Positions 17,764 through 27,351 of a stretch of DNA of 64,000 bases are shown one piece after another. The notes beneath the pieces are model-generated. The model saw only the letters and a program-made list of their open reading frames with translations, did not search any database and had not been told where the DNA came from. The position numbers were made by a program, and so were the translations under genes. The DNA is from Mangrovimonas xylaniphaga. Its GTDB lineage: Bacteria > Bacteroidota > Bacteroidia > Flavobacteriales > Flavobacteriaceae. The stretch spans positions 1,426,001-1,490,000 of the forward strand of contig NZ_LBIP01000013.1 of the NCBI RefSeq assembly GCF_001280435.1, written 5' to 3'. Numbering within the stretch: the stretch's first letter is position 1; each line of letters opens with the position of its first letter.

Positions 17764-19956
17764 TTATACCTCTGGTTTTCCCACTAAATTAAAATCTAAA
17801 TGCTTTTTAACCAAGTCGGTTTCCTTAACCGTTACCAAAACTTCGTCACCCAACTGATACATATGTTTGGTTTCTCTACCAATAATGGCGAATTGGGTTT
17901 CGTCAAATTCGTAATAATCATCACGAATATCACGGATTCTCACCATGCCTTCACATTTATTGGAAATAATTTCCACATAAATTCCCCAATCGGTCACGCC
18001 AGAAATTACACCTAGGAAGGTTTCATCCTTATGATCTTGCATGAACCTGATTTGCATGTATTTAATGGAATCACGCTCAGCCTTGGTTGCTAAGTATTCC
18101 ATATCACTGGAATGCTTGCACTTGTCTTCAAAAATCTCTTCGTTGGCCGATTTTTCGCCATCCAAATACATTTGCAACAAGCGATGTGCCATGACATCTG
18201 GATAACGACGAATAGGCGATGTAAAGTGACTATAGTAATCAAAAGCCAATCCATAATGCCCAATATTGTGTGTGGTATATTCGGCTTTGCTCATACTTCT
18301 GATGGTAAGCGTATCCACCAAATTCTGTTCTTTTTTCCCGTTTACTTCAGCTAATAAATTGTTAAGCGAACTGGAAATACTTTTACGATCCTTGAAATTC
18401 AGTTTATAACCAAATTTAGACACAACTCCTTGCAAGGCTGCCAATTTACTTTCATCTGGTTCATCGTGAACACGATACACAAAAGTTTTCGGTGGTTTCT
18501 GTTTCCCAACAAATTCTGCTACTTTTTTATTAGCCAGAAGCATAAACTCCTCGATCAATTTATTGGCATCCTGACTGGTTTTAAAAAATACTCCAACAGG
18601 ATTATTTTCCTTATCCAAATTGAATTTCACCTCAACTTTATCAAACGAAATGGCACCGGCTCTCATACGTCTGCTACGCATTTTTTTGGCCAAGGTATCC
18701 ATGGTTAATATCGCATCGGCAATGGCTTGATCAGCCATATAAGCCTTTCCTGTTAAGGACACTTCTTCTGGAATGTGGTTCAATTGGGATTCTATGATGG
18801 CCTGTGCCTCTTCGTAGGCAAACCTTGCATCACTGTAAGTCACCGTTCTCCCAAACCATTGCTCCTTAACTTCTGCTTTGTCATTCATTTGAAACACAGC
18901 TGAAAAGGTGTATTTTTCTTCATGTGGTCTTAAGGAACAGGCATTGTTTGATAAAACTTCAGGAAGCATTGGTACCACTCTATCCACTAAATACACCGAG
19001 GTAGCCCGCTCATAAGCTTCATCATCCAACACGGTATTTGGACGTACATAATGCGACACATCCGCAATATGAATTCCTATCTCATATAAGCCATTTTCAA
19101 GCACTCTAAAGGACAAAGCGTCGTCAAAGTCCTTAGCATCCTTTGGATCGATTGTAAAGGTCAATACGTCGCGCATATCGCGTCTTTTAGCTATTTCCTC
19201 TTTGGTTATTGAGGTATCTAAATTGTTGGCGTACTCCTCTATTTCATAAGGAAATTCATAAGGCAAACCATATTCGGCTAATATTGAGTGGATTTCAGTA
19301 TTGTGTTCTCCCGGTTTACCTAAAACCTTAAGGATTTTACCATAGGGACAATCGGCCTTTTCTGGCCAATCTTCCAAGGTTACCAACACTTTGTCGCCAT
19401 CTTCAGCATCGTTGGTCTTATTAATTGGTACAAAGATGTCCTTGTACATTTTATTGCTATCCGGAATTACAAACGCATAGTTACTATGCAATTGTACCAC
19501 ACCAACATATTCTGTTTTAGCACGTTTTAAAATTTGAGTGACCTCTCCTTCCTGACGGCCTCTGCTACGTCTCTTATACACATAAAACTCCACTTCATCT
19601 CCATCTAAAGCCCTGTGCATATTGTTGGAGGCTATAAAGACATCCTCCTCAAAGTGATCCGAAATAATATACCCAGACCCTCTGGCACTCATATCCACAA
19701 TTCCCGTATAATACTCCGTAGTAACAATAGCTTTAAACTTGCCGCGTTCTACTTCTTCTATTTCCTGTTTGGCTTTAAGTTGCTGAAGTTTCTTAATGAT
19801 CTGGTTCCTGCTGCTGGCATCGTTCACTCCAAGCTTAGCAGCAATCTGCTTATAGTTAAAGGTTTTGTTACGTTCCTTTTTTAAAATACTTAAGATCGTA
19901 TTTGTAAGGTTGGAAATTTGGTTGTTCGATTTCCTTCTTTTTTTCTTTCTAGCCAT
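17764..19956 (-). CDS. rnr: ribonuclease R
   Basis: A 730-aa 3'-5' exoribonuclease for structured RNA. In order it has a Lys-rich N-terminus with a winged-helix segment (about residues 15-65), cold-shock-like RNA-binding domains (about 70-215), the RNB catalytic domain with the metal motif TIDPKDAKDFDDALS (about 268-282) and the RRYPDVMAHRLL motif, and a C-terminal S1 domain (about 640-725). Its start faces the 650-bp gap that I propose as oriC. Confidence 0.95.
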   Translation of the reverse strand: MARKKKRRKSNNQISNLTNTILSILKKERNKTFNYKQIAAKLGVNDASSRNQIIKKLQQLKAKQEIEEVERGKFKAIVTTEYYTGIVDMSARGSGYIISDHFEEDVFIASNNMHRALDGDEVEFYVYKRRSRGRQEGEVTQILKRAKTEYVGVVQLHSNYAFVIPDSNKMYKDIFVPINKTNDAEDGDKVLVTLEDWPEKADCPYGKILKVLGKPGEHNTEIHSILAEYGLPYEFPYEIEEYANNLDTSITKEEIAKRRDMRDVLTFTIDPKDAKDFDDALSFRVLENGLYEIGIHIADVSHYVRPNTVLDDEAYERATSVYLVDRVVPMLPEVLSNNACSLRPHEEKYTFSAVFQMNDKAEVKEQWFGRTVTYSDARFAYEEAQAIIESQLNHIPEEVSLTGKAYMADQAIADAILTMDTLAKKMRSRRMRAGAISFDKVEVKFNLDKENNPVGVFFKTSQDANKLIEEFMLLANKKVAEFVGKQKPPKTFVYRVHDEPDESKLAALQGVVSKFGYKLNFKDRKSISSSLNNLLAEVNGKKEQNLVDTLTIRSMSKAEYTTHNIGHYGLAFDYYSHFTSPIRRYPDVMAHRLLQMYLDGEKSANEEIFEDKCKHSSDMEYLATKAERDSIKYMQIRFMQDHKDETFLGVISGVTDWGIYVEIISNKCEGMVRIRDIRDDYYEFDETQFAIIGRETKHMYQLGDEVLVTVKETDLVKKHLDFNLVGKPEV

Positions 19957-20040
19957 TCTCTTTTTTCTAATAGTAACAAATCTAAGCTTTAATATACTAA
20001 ATCATATTTCTTTTACGCTAAGATTTCAAAGGAATCAATA

Positions 20041-20600
20041 ATCACACTTCAAATATTCCTTTTCAACCAGAATTTGTTAATCCAATCGTTATTCACAATT
20101 AATACTATAATTACTTTTCTTTTTTGAAATTTTAAAAAAATGATTGTTGTTTATGATAGGGTGTTAATAAGTGGAATAACTTTTTTTGATTTTTTTTTGA
20201 AAACTCACAGTTTACGGTCTATTAAAATGTTATTAACAATCTTTGTTTGCTTAAATACTTAATTTTGAATGAAATTTATGTAGTTATTAAAACCTGTTTA
20301 AAACGAATGTTAATAGTTTTGATTTAACAACTTTTGGAAATTTTGGTGTTTATAATGAAAAATTCAATGCTGAAAACTCCTCCAAAAAAAGTGAAGTTAT
20401 ATTTTGGTTTATTCAATCCAATTCCTGTATTGGAAATAAATTTGAATTATGAAAAAATATCTTTCAGAAATTAATTAACAGTTATTAACAACTTATAAAA
20501 AGAAATACTAAAAGTAATTAACTGCTACTTTAAAATGTGCATAACTATAGGTTGTATGGGGGCATTTTGTACCTTTGTAGCTTTAAATCAATTTAATACA
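20041..20600. other. candidate replication origin (oriC)
   Basis: This gene-free gap between rnr and rpiB is very AT-rich. It contains two perfect DnaA boxes of the TTATnCACA type: TTATTCACA at 20089-20097 (+) and TTATGCACA at 20536-20544 (-). Three TTATTAACA near-boxes lie at 20162-20170 (-), 20230-20238 (+) and 20482-20490 (+), with one-mismatch forms such as 20308-20316 (-). Long A/T runs (20181-20201) could serve as an unwinding element. Two parS sites lie 16-18 kb to the left. Most genes left of the gap are on the minus strand, as expected for leftward leading-strand replication. A cumulative GC-skew test was not possible here. Confidence 0.55.
20570..20577 (+). promoter_or_regulatory. 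-7 element of rpiB operon
   Basis: TACCTTTG matches TAnnTTTG and lies 28 bp before the rpiB ATG. A TTG at 20552-20554 is the best -33 candidate, but spacing is slightly short. Confidence 0.5.
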
Positions 20601-20604
20601 TACA

Positions 20605-21039
20605 ATGAACATTTCAATCGGTAACGATCACGCAGGAACAGAGTATAAATTTGCTATTGTAAAGCATTTGGAAGCTAAGGGATATACTGTTAAAAACTAT
20701 GGAACAGATAGTAATGACAGTGTAGATTATCCAGATTTTGTACATCCTGTGGCAAATGATGTGGAAAGCAAAGCTGCGGATTTTGGAATTATTATCTGCG
20801 GTAGTGGCAATGGTGCCAACATGACGGCTAACAAACATCAAGGTGTACGTTCTGCGCTTTGCTGGACAAAGGAAATTGTAACTTTGGCCAGAGAGCACAA
20901 CAATGCCAATATATTGAGTATTCCAGCACGTTTTACTGCGCTTCCACAAGCCATTGAAATGGTAGATGCGTTTTTGGAAACCCAATTTGAAGGTGGACGC
21001 CACCAAAACCGTGTGAACAAGATCCCAGTGTCTTGCTAA
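20605..21039 (+). CDS. rpiB: ribose-5-phosphate isomerase B
   Basis: A 144-aa LacAB/RpiB family sugar isomerase interconverting ribose-5-phosphate and ribulose-5-phosphate. Visible are SIGNDHAGTEYK at the N-terminus (phosphate-binding His/Asp), IICGSGNGANMTANKHQGVRSA (catalytic region; the usual active-site Cys is in IICGSG) and AREHNNANILSIPAR. It begins a three-gene plus-strand operon; the next gene starts at the base after its stop. Confidence 0.95.
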   Translation: MNISIGNDHAGTEYKFAIVKHLEAKGYTVKNYGTDSNDSVDYPDFVHPVANDVESKAADFGIIICGSGNGANMTANKHQGVRSALCWTKEIVTLAREHNNANILSIPARFTALPQAIEMVDAFLETQFEGGRHQNRVNKIPVSC

Positions 21040-21951
21040 ATGGGGCACTCACACTCACATACACACTTACACGCTAGTACAAAAGATAGAAATCTTATGG
21101 TTTCTATCTTTTTAAATATTGTTATCACCGTAGCCCAGGTTATCGGTGGGCTAATTTCTGGAAGTTTGTCGTTGTTAAGTGATGCACTTCATAATTTTAG
21201 CGATGTCCTATCGCTTATTGTAAGTTACGCGGCATCAAAACTTTCAAGACAAAAGGCCTCCATCAACAGAACCTTTGGCTTTAAACGTGCCGAAATATTA
21301 GCAGCCTTTGTAAATGCCATTACTTTGGTAGTAGTGGCTATTTTGTTGATAATTGAAGCTATCAAACGTTTTAAAGCGCCACAGGAAATTGAATCCAATT
21401 TAGTTATATGGTTATCCTTAATAGCAATTGCTGCCAATGGGTTTAGTGTGTTGTTGTTAAAAGGTGATTCAGAAAAGAACATTAATATCCGTTCTGCCTA
21501 TTTACATCTGTTAACAGATATGTTGGCAAGTGTTGCTGTGTTGGTTGGCGGACTGTTAATGAAATATTACCAACTGTTTTGGGTAGATAGTGTGCTTACC
21601 TTTTTAATTGCGCTTTACCTTATTTGGGTAGGCTACGATTTATTAAAGACCTCTACCAAAATGTTGATGTTGTTCACACCAGATCACATTAACATAAAAG
21701 ATGTGGTAAGGGCTGTAAACAAATTGCCTAAAGTGAGTAAACTACATCATGTTCACATATGGAATTTGAGTGATCATGAACTGCATTTGGAAGCGCATTT
21801 AGATTTAAATGAAGATATTTCCACAACCGAATTCAACGAACTTTTACATGAGATAGAAGAACTGTTGCACCATAAGTTTGAAATCAATCATGTTACCATA
21901 CAGCCAGAATTCAATAAAAAAGATCCTAAAGAAGTGATCGTTCAAGATTAA
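21040..21951 (+). CDS. cation diffusion facilitator (CDF) metal exporter
   Basis: A 303-aa CDF family protein exchanging Zn2+, Fe2+ or similar ions for protons. The N-terminus is His-rich (MGHSHSHTHLHAS), six membrane helices span about residues 18-200, the metal-site motif LLSDALHNFSDV lies in helix II and LLTDMLASVAVL in helix V, and a cytosolic ferredoxin-like domain includes HHVHIWNLSDHELHLEAHL. The ATG follows the rpiB stop with no gap and the gene overlaps the next by 1 bp, so translation is coupled. The HD...D pattern suggests zinc, but this is inference. Confidence 0.93.
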   Translation: MGHSHSHTHLHASTKDRNLMVSIFLNIVITVAQVIGGLISGSLSLLSDALHNFSDVLSLIVSYAASKLSRQKASINRTFGFKRAEILAAFVNAITLVVVAILLIIEAIKRFKAPQEIESNLVIWLSLIAIAANGFSVLLLKGDSEKNINIRSAYLHLLTDMLASVAVLVGGLLMKYYQLFWVDSVLTFLIALYLIWVGYDLLKTSTKMLMLFTPDHINIKDVVRAVNKLPKVSKLHHVHIWNLSDHELHLEAHLDLNEDISTTEFNELLHEIEELLHHKFEINHVTIQPEFNKKDPKEVIVQD

Positions 21952-22394
21952 TGTTGTCAATAACTATTAAATATTTTTCAGAATTGACGGTTCCAGAACT
22001 GTATGATCTTTTGCGCTTAAGATCTGAAGTGTTTGTGGTGGAACAGGATTGTGTTTATCAAGATGTTGATAACAAGGACCAAAAAGCCTTACATGTTTTG
22101 GGTTATGAAGGAGATACTTTAGTAGCCTACACCCGATTGTTCAAACCTGGTGATTATTTTGAACAGGCTAGCATTGGAAGGGTTGTGGTTGTGGCTAACA
22201 GACGGAAACATAAATATGGATACCAAATAATGGAAAACTCCTTTGAAGCTATTTCTGAATATTTCAATGAGAAAACCATTAAAATATCGGCACAGTGTTA
22301 CCTGCAACAATTTTATAACAATCTTGGATTTAAGGAAATTGGAGAATCCTATTTAGAGGATGGCATTCCACATATTGCCATGCTGAGAAACTAG
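21951..22394 (+). CDS. ElaA-like GNAT acetyltransferase
   Basis: A 147-aa single-domain N-acetyltransferase. LYDLLRLRSEVFVVEQDCVYQDVDNKD is the ElaA-type N-terminus, and IGRVVVVANRRKHKYGYQIME is the acetyl-CoA-binding beta4-alpha3 region. The substrate is unknown. The start overlaps the CDF stop (TAATG), placing it last in the rpiB-CDF-GNAT operon. Confidence 0.88.
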   Translation: MLSITIKYFSELTVPELYDLLRLRSEVFVVEQDCVYQDVDNKDQKALHVLGYEGDTLVAYTRLFKPGDYFEQASIGRVVVVANRRKHKYGYQIMENSFEAISEYFNEKTIKISAQCYLQQFYNNLGFKEIGESYLEDGIPHIAMLRN

Positions 22395-22397
22395 GTT

Positions 22398-23240
22398 TTA
22401 TTTGCTAGCTACGCCTCCAACGTAAGTAACCAAAATTTCTACGCGTCTGTCAAATTTAGGATCGCCACCAAGTGGAAATAGACGACGCATTCCTACGTAT
22501 TTCATACGCTTTTTATCAACACCTCTTTTGGCTAAATAATCATATATATACTTGGCCCTGGCTACAGAAAGATTACGCTTTTTGGTCTTTCTGTCTATGG
22601 CATCCCTGCTGTTTTGAGTACAGCACACATGACCTTGAATGGTGAAGTAAATATCGTCGCGTTCCACCATAACTTTGGCAAGTTCTTCTAAAGTTTTAAT
22701 GGATTCCGGAAGTAAATAACTGTATCCAGTTTTGAACAAAATATTATCAAGAGTGAATTTATCTCCAGCTTTAAGATCTCCTTTTAATTGCTCTGTAACA
22801 TCCATTTTTTTAGGTTCCTCGATAACTACTCTTGGTGGATTGTATGGATGTACGATAATTTCAACTTTTCGGTTAAGGCCTCTTATTTTATTAACATCTT
22901 GCTCTTTTACCACTTTTAAAAGTACTTCTCCTTTCCCATCAACGTTGGTAATCACAGATTCGTCAAATTCATTGTTGGAGAAAATAGTTTTAATGGAATT
23001 GGCTCTTTGTTGGGAAAGTTTTAAGTTGTAGGTATCACTTCCGCGGTCGTCTGTAAAGCCATAAATGGATATTTTTTCAATATCCAAACCTTCAATTTCA
23101 GAGAGAAATAACAGTAATCTATTGTGCTCAGTTGGTGGAACTTCAAACTTGTCAGTTTCGAAATATACCTCGTGGGTTAGATCTTGTTGGGCACATAAAA
23201 ATTGTGTAATTAAAATAAAAAATGCTATTAATTTTTTCAT
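22398..23240 (-). CDS. OmpA-family protein with two OmpA-like halves
   Basis: A 280-aa secreted protein with signal peptide MKKLIAFFILITQFLCAQQ. The C-terminal half (about 165-278) is a peptidoglycan-binding OmpA domain with LSVARAKYIYDYLAKRGV and a terminal FDRRVEILVTYV. The N-terminal half (about 25-132) repeats the same plan: YFETDKFEVPP, YGFTDDRGSDTYNLKLSQQRA and LNRKVEIIVHPY. It therefore looks like a tandem duplication rather than a barrel plus OmpA domain. Location should be periplasmic, tethered to the cell wall. Confidence 0.87.
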   Translation of the reverse strand: MKKLIAFFILITQFLCAQQDLTHEVYFETDKFEVPPTEHNRLLLFLSEIEGLDIEKISIYGFTDDRGSDTYNLKLSQQRANSIKTIFSNNEFDESVITNVDGKGEVLLKVVKEQDVNKIRGLNRKVEIIVHPYNPPRVVIEEPKKMDVTEQLKGDLKAGDKFTLDNILFKTGYSYLLPESIKTLEELAKVMVERDDIYFTIQGHVCCTQNSRDAIDRKTKKRNLSVARAKYIYDYLAKRGVDKKRMKYVGMRRLFPLGGDPKFDRRVEILVTYVGGVASK

Positions 23241-23310
23241 TATTATTACAATAAGGGGAAATAAATATACTTTATTTTTCTACTTTTTAAAAATGTACTT
23301 AAGAATTTTT

Positions 23311-24945
23311 TTACTTTAAGTACCCTTGATAGGTCGATAAATTCCCCAAAATTTCGGTAGCTTTTTGAATTTCAGTGTTGGTAGCTATGTAATAAGTATA
23401 CAAACCTTCTCTGTAAAAATATCTTTTAACAATCTCGTCAGATAATAAGGAAGACAATTGTGTTTTATCGGCGTCTACAGCTTGGTTTTTATAGGAATTT
23501 AAAGCTTTAACCAAGGCATCGTATTCTGGATTGACCACTGTTTTTAACTGTTCTTCTTTTGCTACCTCAAGAGCATCGTCAAAAGCTTTTTCAGTCTTGG
23601 TTTCAAAATTGAAATTATTGGTTTTCAAAAAGTTTTTAAAATCTTTAAAATCGGCATCTGTAAACTTAAAACTGTTCAAATCTGCTACTTTATGGTTGTA
23701 ATAGTACTTTGTAGCATAATCAAAAATGAGATTGTCGTTTAAGATTGCTGTAGTAATTGGACTGTATATAGATTCCTCCATTTCTACATCTGGTTGGATA
23801 CCTCCACCGTCATATACAGTTCTTCCTTTTTTGGTTTTAAACGCATTGTAATTTTCCTGTTTTACTCTGGTTGCTTTTCCATCTTCATCCCTGTTCCAGT
23901 AGTCCAAAGCTTGGATACAACGGCCAGAAGGTGTGTAATATCTTGAAATGGTAATTTTCATATGGGTGCCATATACCAACGGTTTAGGGCGTTGCACCAA
24001 ACCTTTTCCAAAGCTTCTGGCACCTACCACTACGGCACGATCCAAATCCTGTAAAGCACCTGATACAATTTCACTGGCCGAAGCACTGCGACCATCAATA
24101 AGCACTACCAAAGGGATTTCCGTATCCAAAGGTTCTTTTGAGGTATAATAGGTCTTGTTGTATTTTTTTACTTTAGATTTTGTGGTAACCACCAATTGGT
24201 TTTGGGGCACAAAAATATTCACCACATTTACGGCTTCACTCAATAAGCCTCCAGGATTACCTCTAAGGTCTAAAATCAATTTTTTAGCCCCTTCTTTTTT
24301 TAGACTTCTTATGGCATTGATAGTTTCAGCAGAAGCTTTTTCGTTGAATTTTCGCAACACCACATAACCAGTTTGGTCATTCACCATAGAATAATGGGGT
24401 ACGGCATGAATTTCTACCGATTCGCGTTTAATAGTGGCTGTATGGGTTTGCCCTTGACGTAAATAAGTCACGTTGACTGTGGTTCCTGCGGCACCTTGCA
24501 ACAAGTTTCCTGCATCGTCCTTAAAATCGGCGACTACGACATTTTCAACTTTAATGATTTCGTCACCGGCCTTTAAACCTGCTTTATCGGCGGGATAATC
24601 TTTATAAGGCTCAATGACTACCAACTTATCCTTAAGTGTCAAAATACTGGCGCCTATGCCTGTATAATCTCCAGTATTGTTGATTCTAGAGGCTTCCACA
24701 TCCTGTTCGTTCATAAAGTTGGTATAGGGATCCAAATCCTCCAACATACTTTTAATGGCCGTATCCATTAACTCGCCAGGATTGGTTTCATCAACATAGT
24801 TCATGTTGAGTTCTTTGAAAAGAGTGGTGAAGATTTCTATCTGTTTGGCAATTTCAAAAAAATCACTCTTAAAGGCTGTTCCCGTTAAAAAAATTGAGGC
24901 AATAATAACCGGAACAAGGATATGTTTACGTAATCGATGTTTCAT
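23311..24945 (-). CDS. S41 C-terminal processing peptidase
   Basis: A 544-aa exported serine protease of the CtpA/Prc family. After an N-terminal membrane anchor or signal (about 8-25) comes a PDZ domain (about 90-175) and the catalytic S41 core. The nucleophile Ser lies in GRSASASEIVSGALQD and the Lys base in SFGKGLVQ. The long C-terminal extension (about 400-544) is typical for Bacteroidota carboxy-terminal proteases. It is last in the run pncB-pncA-rnpA-ctpA with small gaps (11 bp after rnpA), so it is likely cotranscribed. Confidence 0.93.
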   Translation of the reverse strand: MKHRLRKHILVPVIIASIFLTGTAFKSDFFEIAKQIEIFTTLFKELNMNYVDETNPGELMDTAIKSMLEDLDPYTNFMNEQDVEASRINNTGDYTGIGASILTLKDKLVVIEPYKDYPADKAGLKAGDEIIKVENVVVADFKDDAGNLLQGAAGTTVNVTYLRQGQTHTATIKRESVEIHAVPHYSMVNDQTGYVVLRKFNEKASAETINAIRSLKKEGAKKLILDLRGNPGGLLSEAVNVVNIFVPQNQLVVTTKSKVKKYNKTYYTSKEPLDTEIPLVVLIDGRSASASEIVSGALQDLDRAVVVGARSFGKGLVQRPKPLVYGTHMKITISRYYTPSGRCIQALDYWNRDEDGKATRVKQENYNAFKTKKGRTVYDGGGIQPDVEMEESIYSPITTAILNDNLIFDYATKYYYNHKVADLNSFKFTDADFKDFKNFLKTNNFNFETKTEKAFDDALEVAKEEQLKTVVNPEYDALVKALNSYKNQAVDADKTQLSSLLSDEIVKRYFYREGLYTYYIATNTEIQKATEILGNLSTYQGYLK

Positions 24946-24956
24946 AGCAGTAACGT

Positions 24957-25334
24957 TTAATCTAGGGTAATCGTTTGTGTAAATTTTGTGAGGAGTTGCT
25001 TCATTTTTTTATCAACTTGCTCAAAAGATGTACCATCTTTACCAATGTACAAAATCATTAACGCATAAGGCTCACTTATGTTGTTAAAAAAAGTTGGTTT
25101 GTTCAATCTATAGGCCTCTCGCATAAGTCGTTTTATACGGTTACGATCGGTGGCATTTTTGAATCGTCGCTTGCTTACGGATACCCCAGCCTTAATTAAA
25201 GTGCCATCGGCATGGGGAGTTGGCAGATAAATCATTTTTAAGGGATAGGCTGATACCGATTTGCCTTCTTCAAACAAATGGGAAATGACAATCTTGCTTT
25301 TAAGTTTTTCTGAAGCGTTAAACGTATATTTCAT
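24957..25334 (-). CDS. rnpA: ribonuclease P protein component
   Basis: A 125-aa basic protein partner of RNase P RNA in tRNA 5' maturation. The RNR signature appears in KNATDRNRIKRLMREAYR (about residues 57-74), with the N-terminal substrate-cleft strand LKSKIVISHLFEEGK. In many bacteria rnpA follows rpmH; here no rpmH is present and it sits 1 bp from pncA. Confidence 0.93.
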   Translation of the reverse strand: MKYTFNASEKLKSKIVISHLFEEGKSVSAYPLKMIYLPTPHADGTLIKAGVSVSKRRFKNATDRNRIKRLMREAYRLNKPTFFNNISEPYALMILYIGKDGTSFEQVDKKMKQLLTKFTQTITLD

Positions 25335-25335
25335 A

Positions 25336-25941
25336 CTAAAGATTTGAGGTATCTACAAGATGAACTTTATGCGCCTTTAAATCGGTTAATGCAGCCTCAT
25401 AGCTGGCCTGATCTATATAGCGGGTAGCATCTGTAAGGTAGTAGGTATTAAAACCGGCTAATTTAGCATCTTTTGCGGTATAATACACACAATAATCGGC
25501 CGCCAATCCACACACATAGACATCGCTTATCCCCTTTCCTTTTAAATAAGCCTCTAAGCCCGTAGCGTTACTGTGGTTGTTATCATAAAAAGCACTGTAG
25601 CTATCTACTTCTTTATCCATCCCTTTTCTAAAAATAGCGGCCACTTTATCGGTATGAAGTGCTTCCGAAAATTGGGCACCATCACTCCCTTGCACACAGT
25701 GGTCAGGCCATAATACCTGTAGATTTCCATTTAAGTCAATCACATCAAGTACCTGTGCTTTTTCATGATTGGAAGCAAAGCTTTTATGGTTTTTTGGATG
25801 CCAATCTTGTGAGGCTACTATAAGGTCAAATTTTGATTGAATAGCATTGACTATGGGAATGATAGCATCGCCATCGGGAACTGCCAAAGCACCTCCGGGT
25901 AAAAAATCATTTTGAATATCTACTAATATTAATGCCTTCAT
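25336..25941 (-). CDS. pncA: nicotinamidase
   Basis: A 201-aa isochorismatase-fold enzyme converting nicotinamide to nicotinate for NAD salvage. The catalytic triad can be placed as Asp in LVDIQNDFLPGG, Lys in FRKGMDKEVDSY and Cys in CGLAADYCVYYTAKDA; the metal site is DWHPKNHKSF. It lies 3 bp after pncB, the next enzyme of the same pathway. Confidence 0.95.
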   Translation of the reverse strand: MKALILVDIQNDFLPGGALAVPDGDAIIPIVNAIQSKFDLIVASQDWHPKNHKSFASNHEKAQVLDVIDLNGNLQVLWPDHCVQGSDGAQFSEALHTDKVAAIFRKGMDKEVDSYSAFYDNNHSNATGLEAYLKGKGISDVYVCGLAADYCVYYTAKDAKLAGFNTYYLTDATRYIDQASYEAALTDLKAHKVHLVDTSNL

Positions 25942-25944
25942 CCC

Positions 25945-27351
25945 TTAGCGTTTCAGTTTTTCCTTTTTTAATTGGTTTCTCAAAGCTTCCAACTCGGGGC
26001 TTAATCCTACTTTATAGATATGTGGATAAGCAAAACGCTTGTGTTCAATGGGCAATTTCTCTAGGTTTTGTTTCGCAATGTTGGCTAGTTCCTTGGCTGA
26101 TAATTCGGGATGTAAACGTTTACCTTCCTTAAGTACTACCTGAAGCAATGGAACCGCTTGATATGGGGATAAGGCCATTTGTTTGTGTGGTTCGAAAGGA
26201 TGTGCCATGGTGTTTGGAGCCTCCAAATCATCTAAGGTAATGGCATCGGCAATATGCTGTTGTTCTTCATTGAAATAACGGTAGACCTGCTTTTCTCCTG
26301 GGAAGTTCATTTTCTTTAAATTCTCCGAAATCTTGATTCGAGGGGTATTGTTAAAACTGCACAGTTTGTAAACCCCGTCCAAGGCAGCACTCTCCTTGCC
26401 TACTACCAAATTGGTGCCTACCCCGTACAGATCTATTTGGGCCTGTTGTTCTTTTAAACTTCGTATTACATGTTCGTCCAATTGGTTGGAGGCTGCAATT
26501 TTTACATAGGGCAATCCGGCATCATCCAACTGTTTTCTAGCAGCTTTTGATAAATAGGCCAAATCACCACTGTCCAAACGAATGCCCAAAAGCCTTTCGC
26601 CTCTAGCTTCCATTTCCTTGGCTACGGTAATGGCATTGGGAACCCCTTGTTTTAAGGTATTGTAGGTATCCACCAAAAGCACGCAATTGTGGGGTCTGGT
26701 TTCGGCAAAATCACGGAAGGCCGTGAGCTCGTCGTCATAACTTTGAATAAAGGCGTGGGCCATGGTTCCTGAAATAGGGATGTCGTAGGCTTTTCCTGCC
26801 AGTACATTGGAGGTATGATCGAACCCCCCAATAAAGGCCGCCCTACTGGCCTGCATACCTGCCAATCCTTGGGCACGGCGCAAACCAAATTCTGCCAAAC
26901 TTTTGGAATCACCTACAATATGCCGGATTCTACTGGCTTTGGTAGCGATCAAAGACTGAAAGTTCAATGTGTTGAGGAGATAGGTTTCTATAAGTTGGCA
27001 TTCCAAAATAGTACCGCTCACCGTTAAAATGGGAATGAACGGAAACACAATAGTGCCTTCGGGCATGCTCTTGATAGTACCTTTAAACTGGAATGTTTTT
27101 AAGTATTCTAAAAAGCCCTTATCAAATCCTTCCGAAGCCAAATACGCAATATCCCCCTCAGAAAAGGTAAAGGTTTCCAAGTGCGACAGTACTTCTTCCA
27201 GACCACAAAATAGCACATACCCTCCTTCAAAAGGGGTCTTTCTAAAGAAATAATCAAAGGTGGCAGTCACCTCGTGTTTTTGCTTTAAAAAGTAGGATTG
27301 TCCCATGGCCAGCTGGTACAAATCGGTATAAAGTGCAGATTGTAAATCCAT
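25945..27351 (-). CDS. pncB: nicotinate phosphoribosyltransferase
   Basis: A 468-aa enzyme making nicotinate mononucleotide from nicotinate and PRPP, directly downstream of nicotinamidase in the pathway. N-terminal TDLYQLAMGQSYF, the EFGLRRAQG segment, the GGFDHTSNVLAG segment and GIRLDSGDL are family hallmarks. It is the first gene of the pncB-pncA-rnpA-ctpA run and probably carries its promoter in the 176-bp gap upstream. Confidence 0.95.
   Translation of the reverse strand: MDLQSALYTDLYQLAMGQSYFLKQKHEVTATFDYFFRKTPFEGGYVLFCGLEEVLSHLETFTFSEGDIAYLASEGFDKGFLEYLKTFQFKGTIKSMPEGTIVFPFIPILTVSGTILECQLIETYLLNTLNFQSLIATKASRIRHIVGDSKSLAEFGLRRAQGLAGMQASRAAFIGGFDHTSNVLAGKAYDIPISGTMAHAFIQSYDDELTAFRDFAETRPHNCVLLVDTYNTLKQGVPNAITVAKEMEARGERLLGIRLDSGDLAYLSKAARKQLDDAGLPYVKIAASNQLDEHVIRSLKEQQAQIDLYGVGTNLVVGKESAALDGVYKLCSFNNTPRIKISENLKKMNFPGEKQVYRYFNEEQQHIADAITLDDLEAPNTMAHPFEPHKQMALSPYQAVPLLQVVLKEGKRLHPELSAKELANIAKQNLEKLPIEHKRFAYPHIYKVGLSPELEALRNQLKKEKLKR

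Noticed and set aside
20614-21048. Minus-strand 144-codon frame opposite rpiB
   Set aside because: Complete overlap with the well-supported rpiB; the translation has no domain character.
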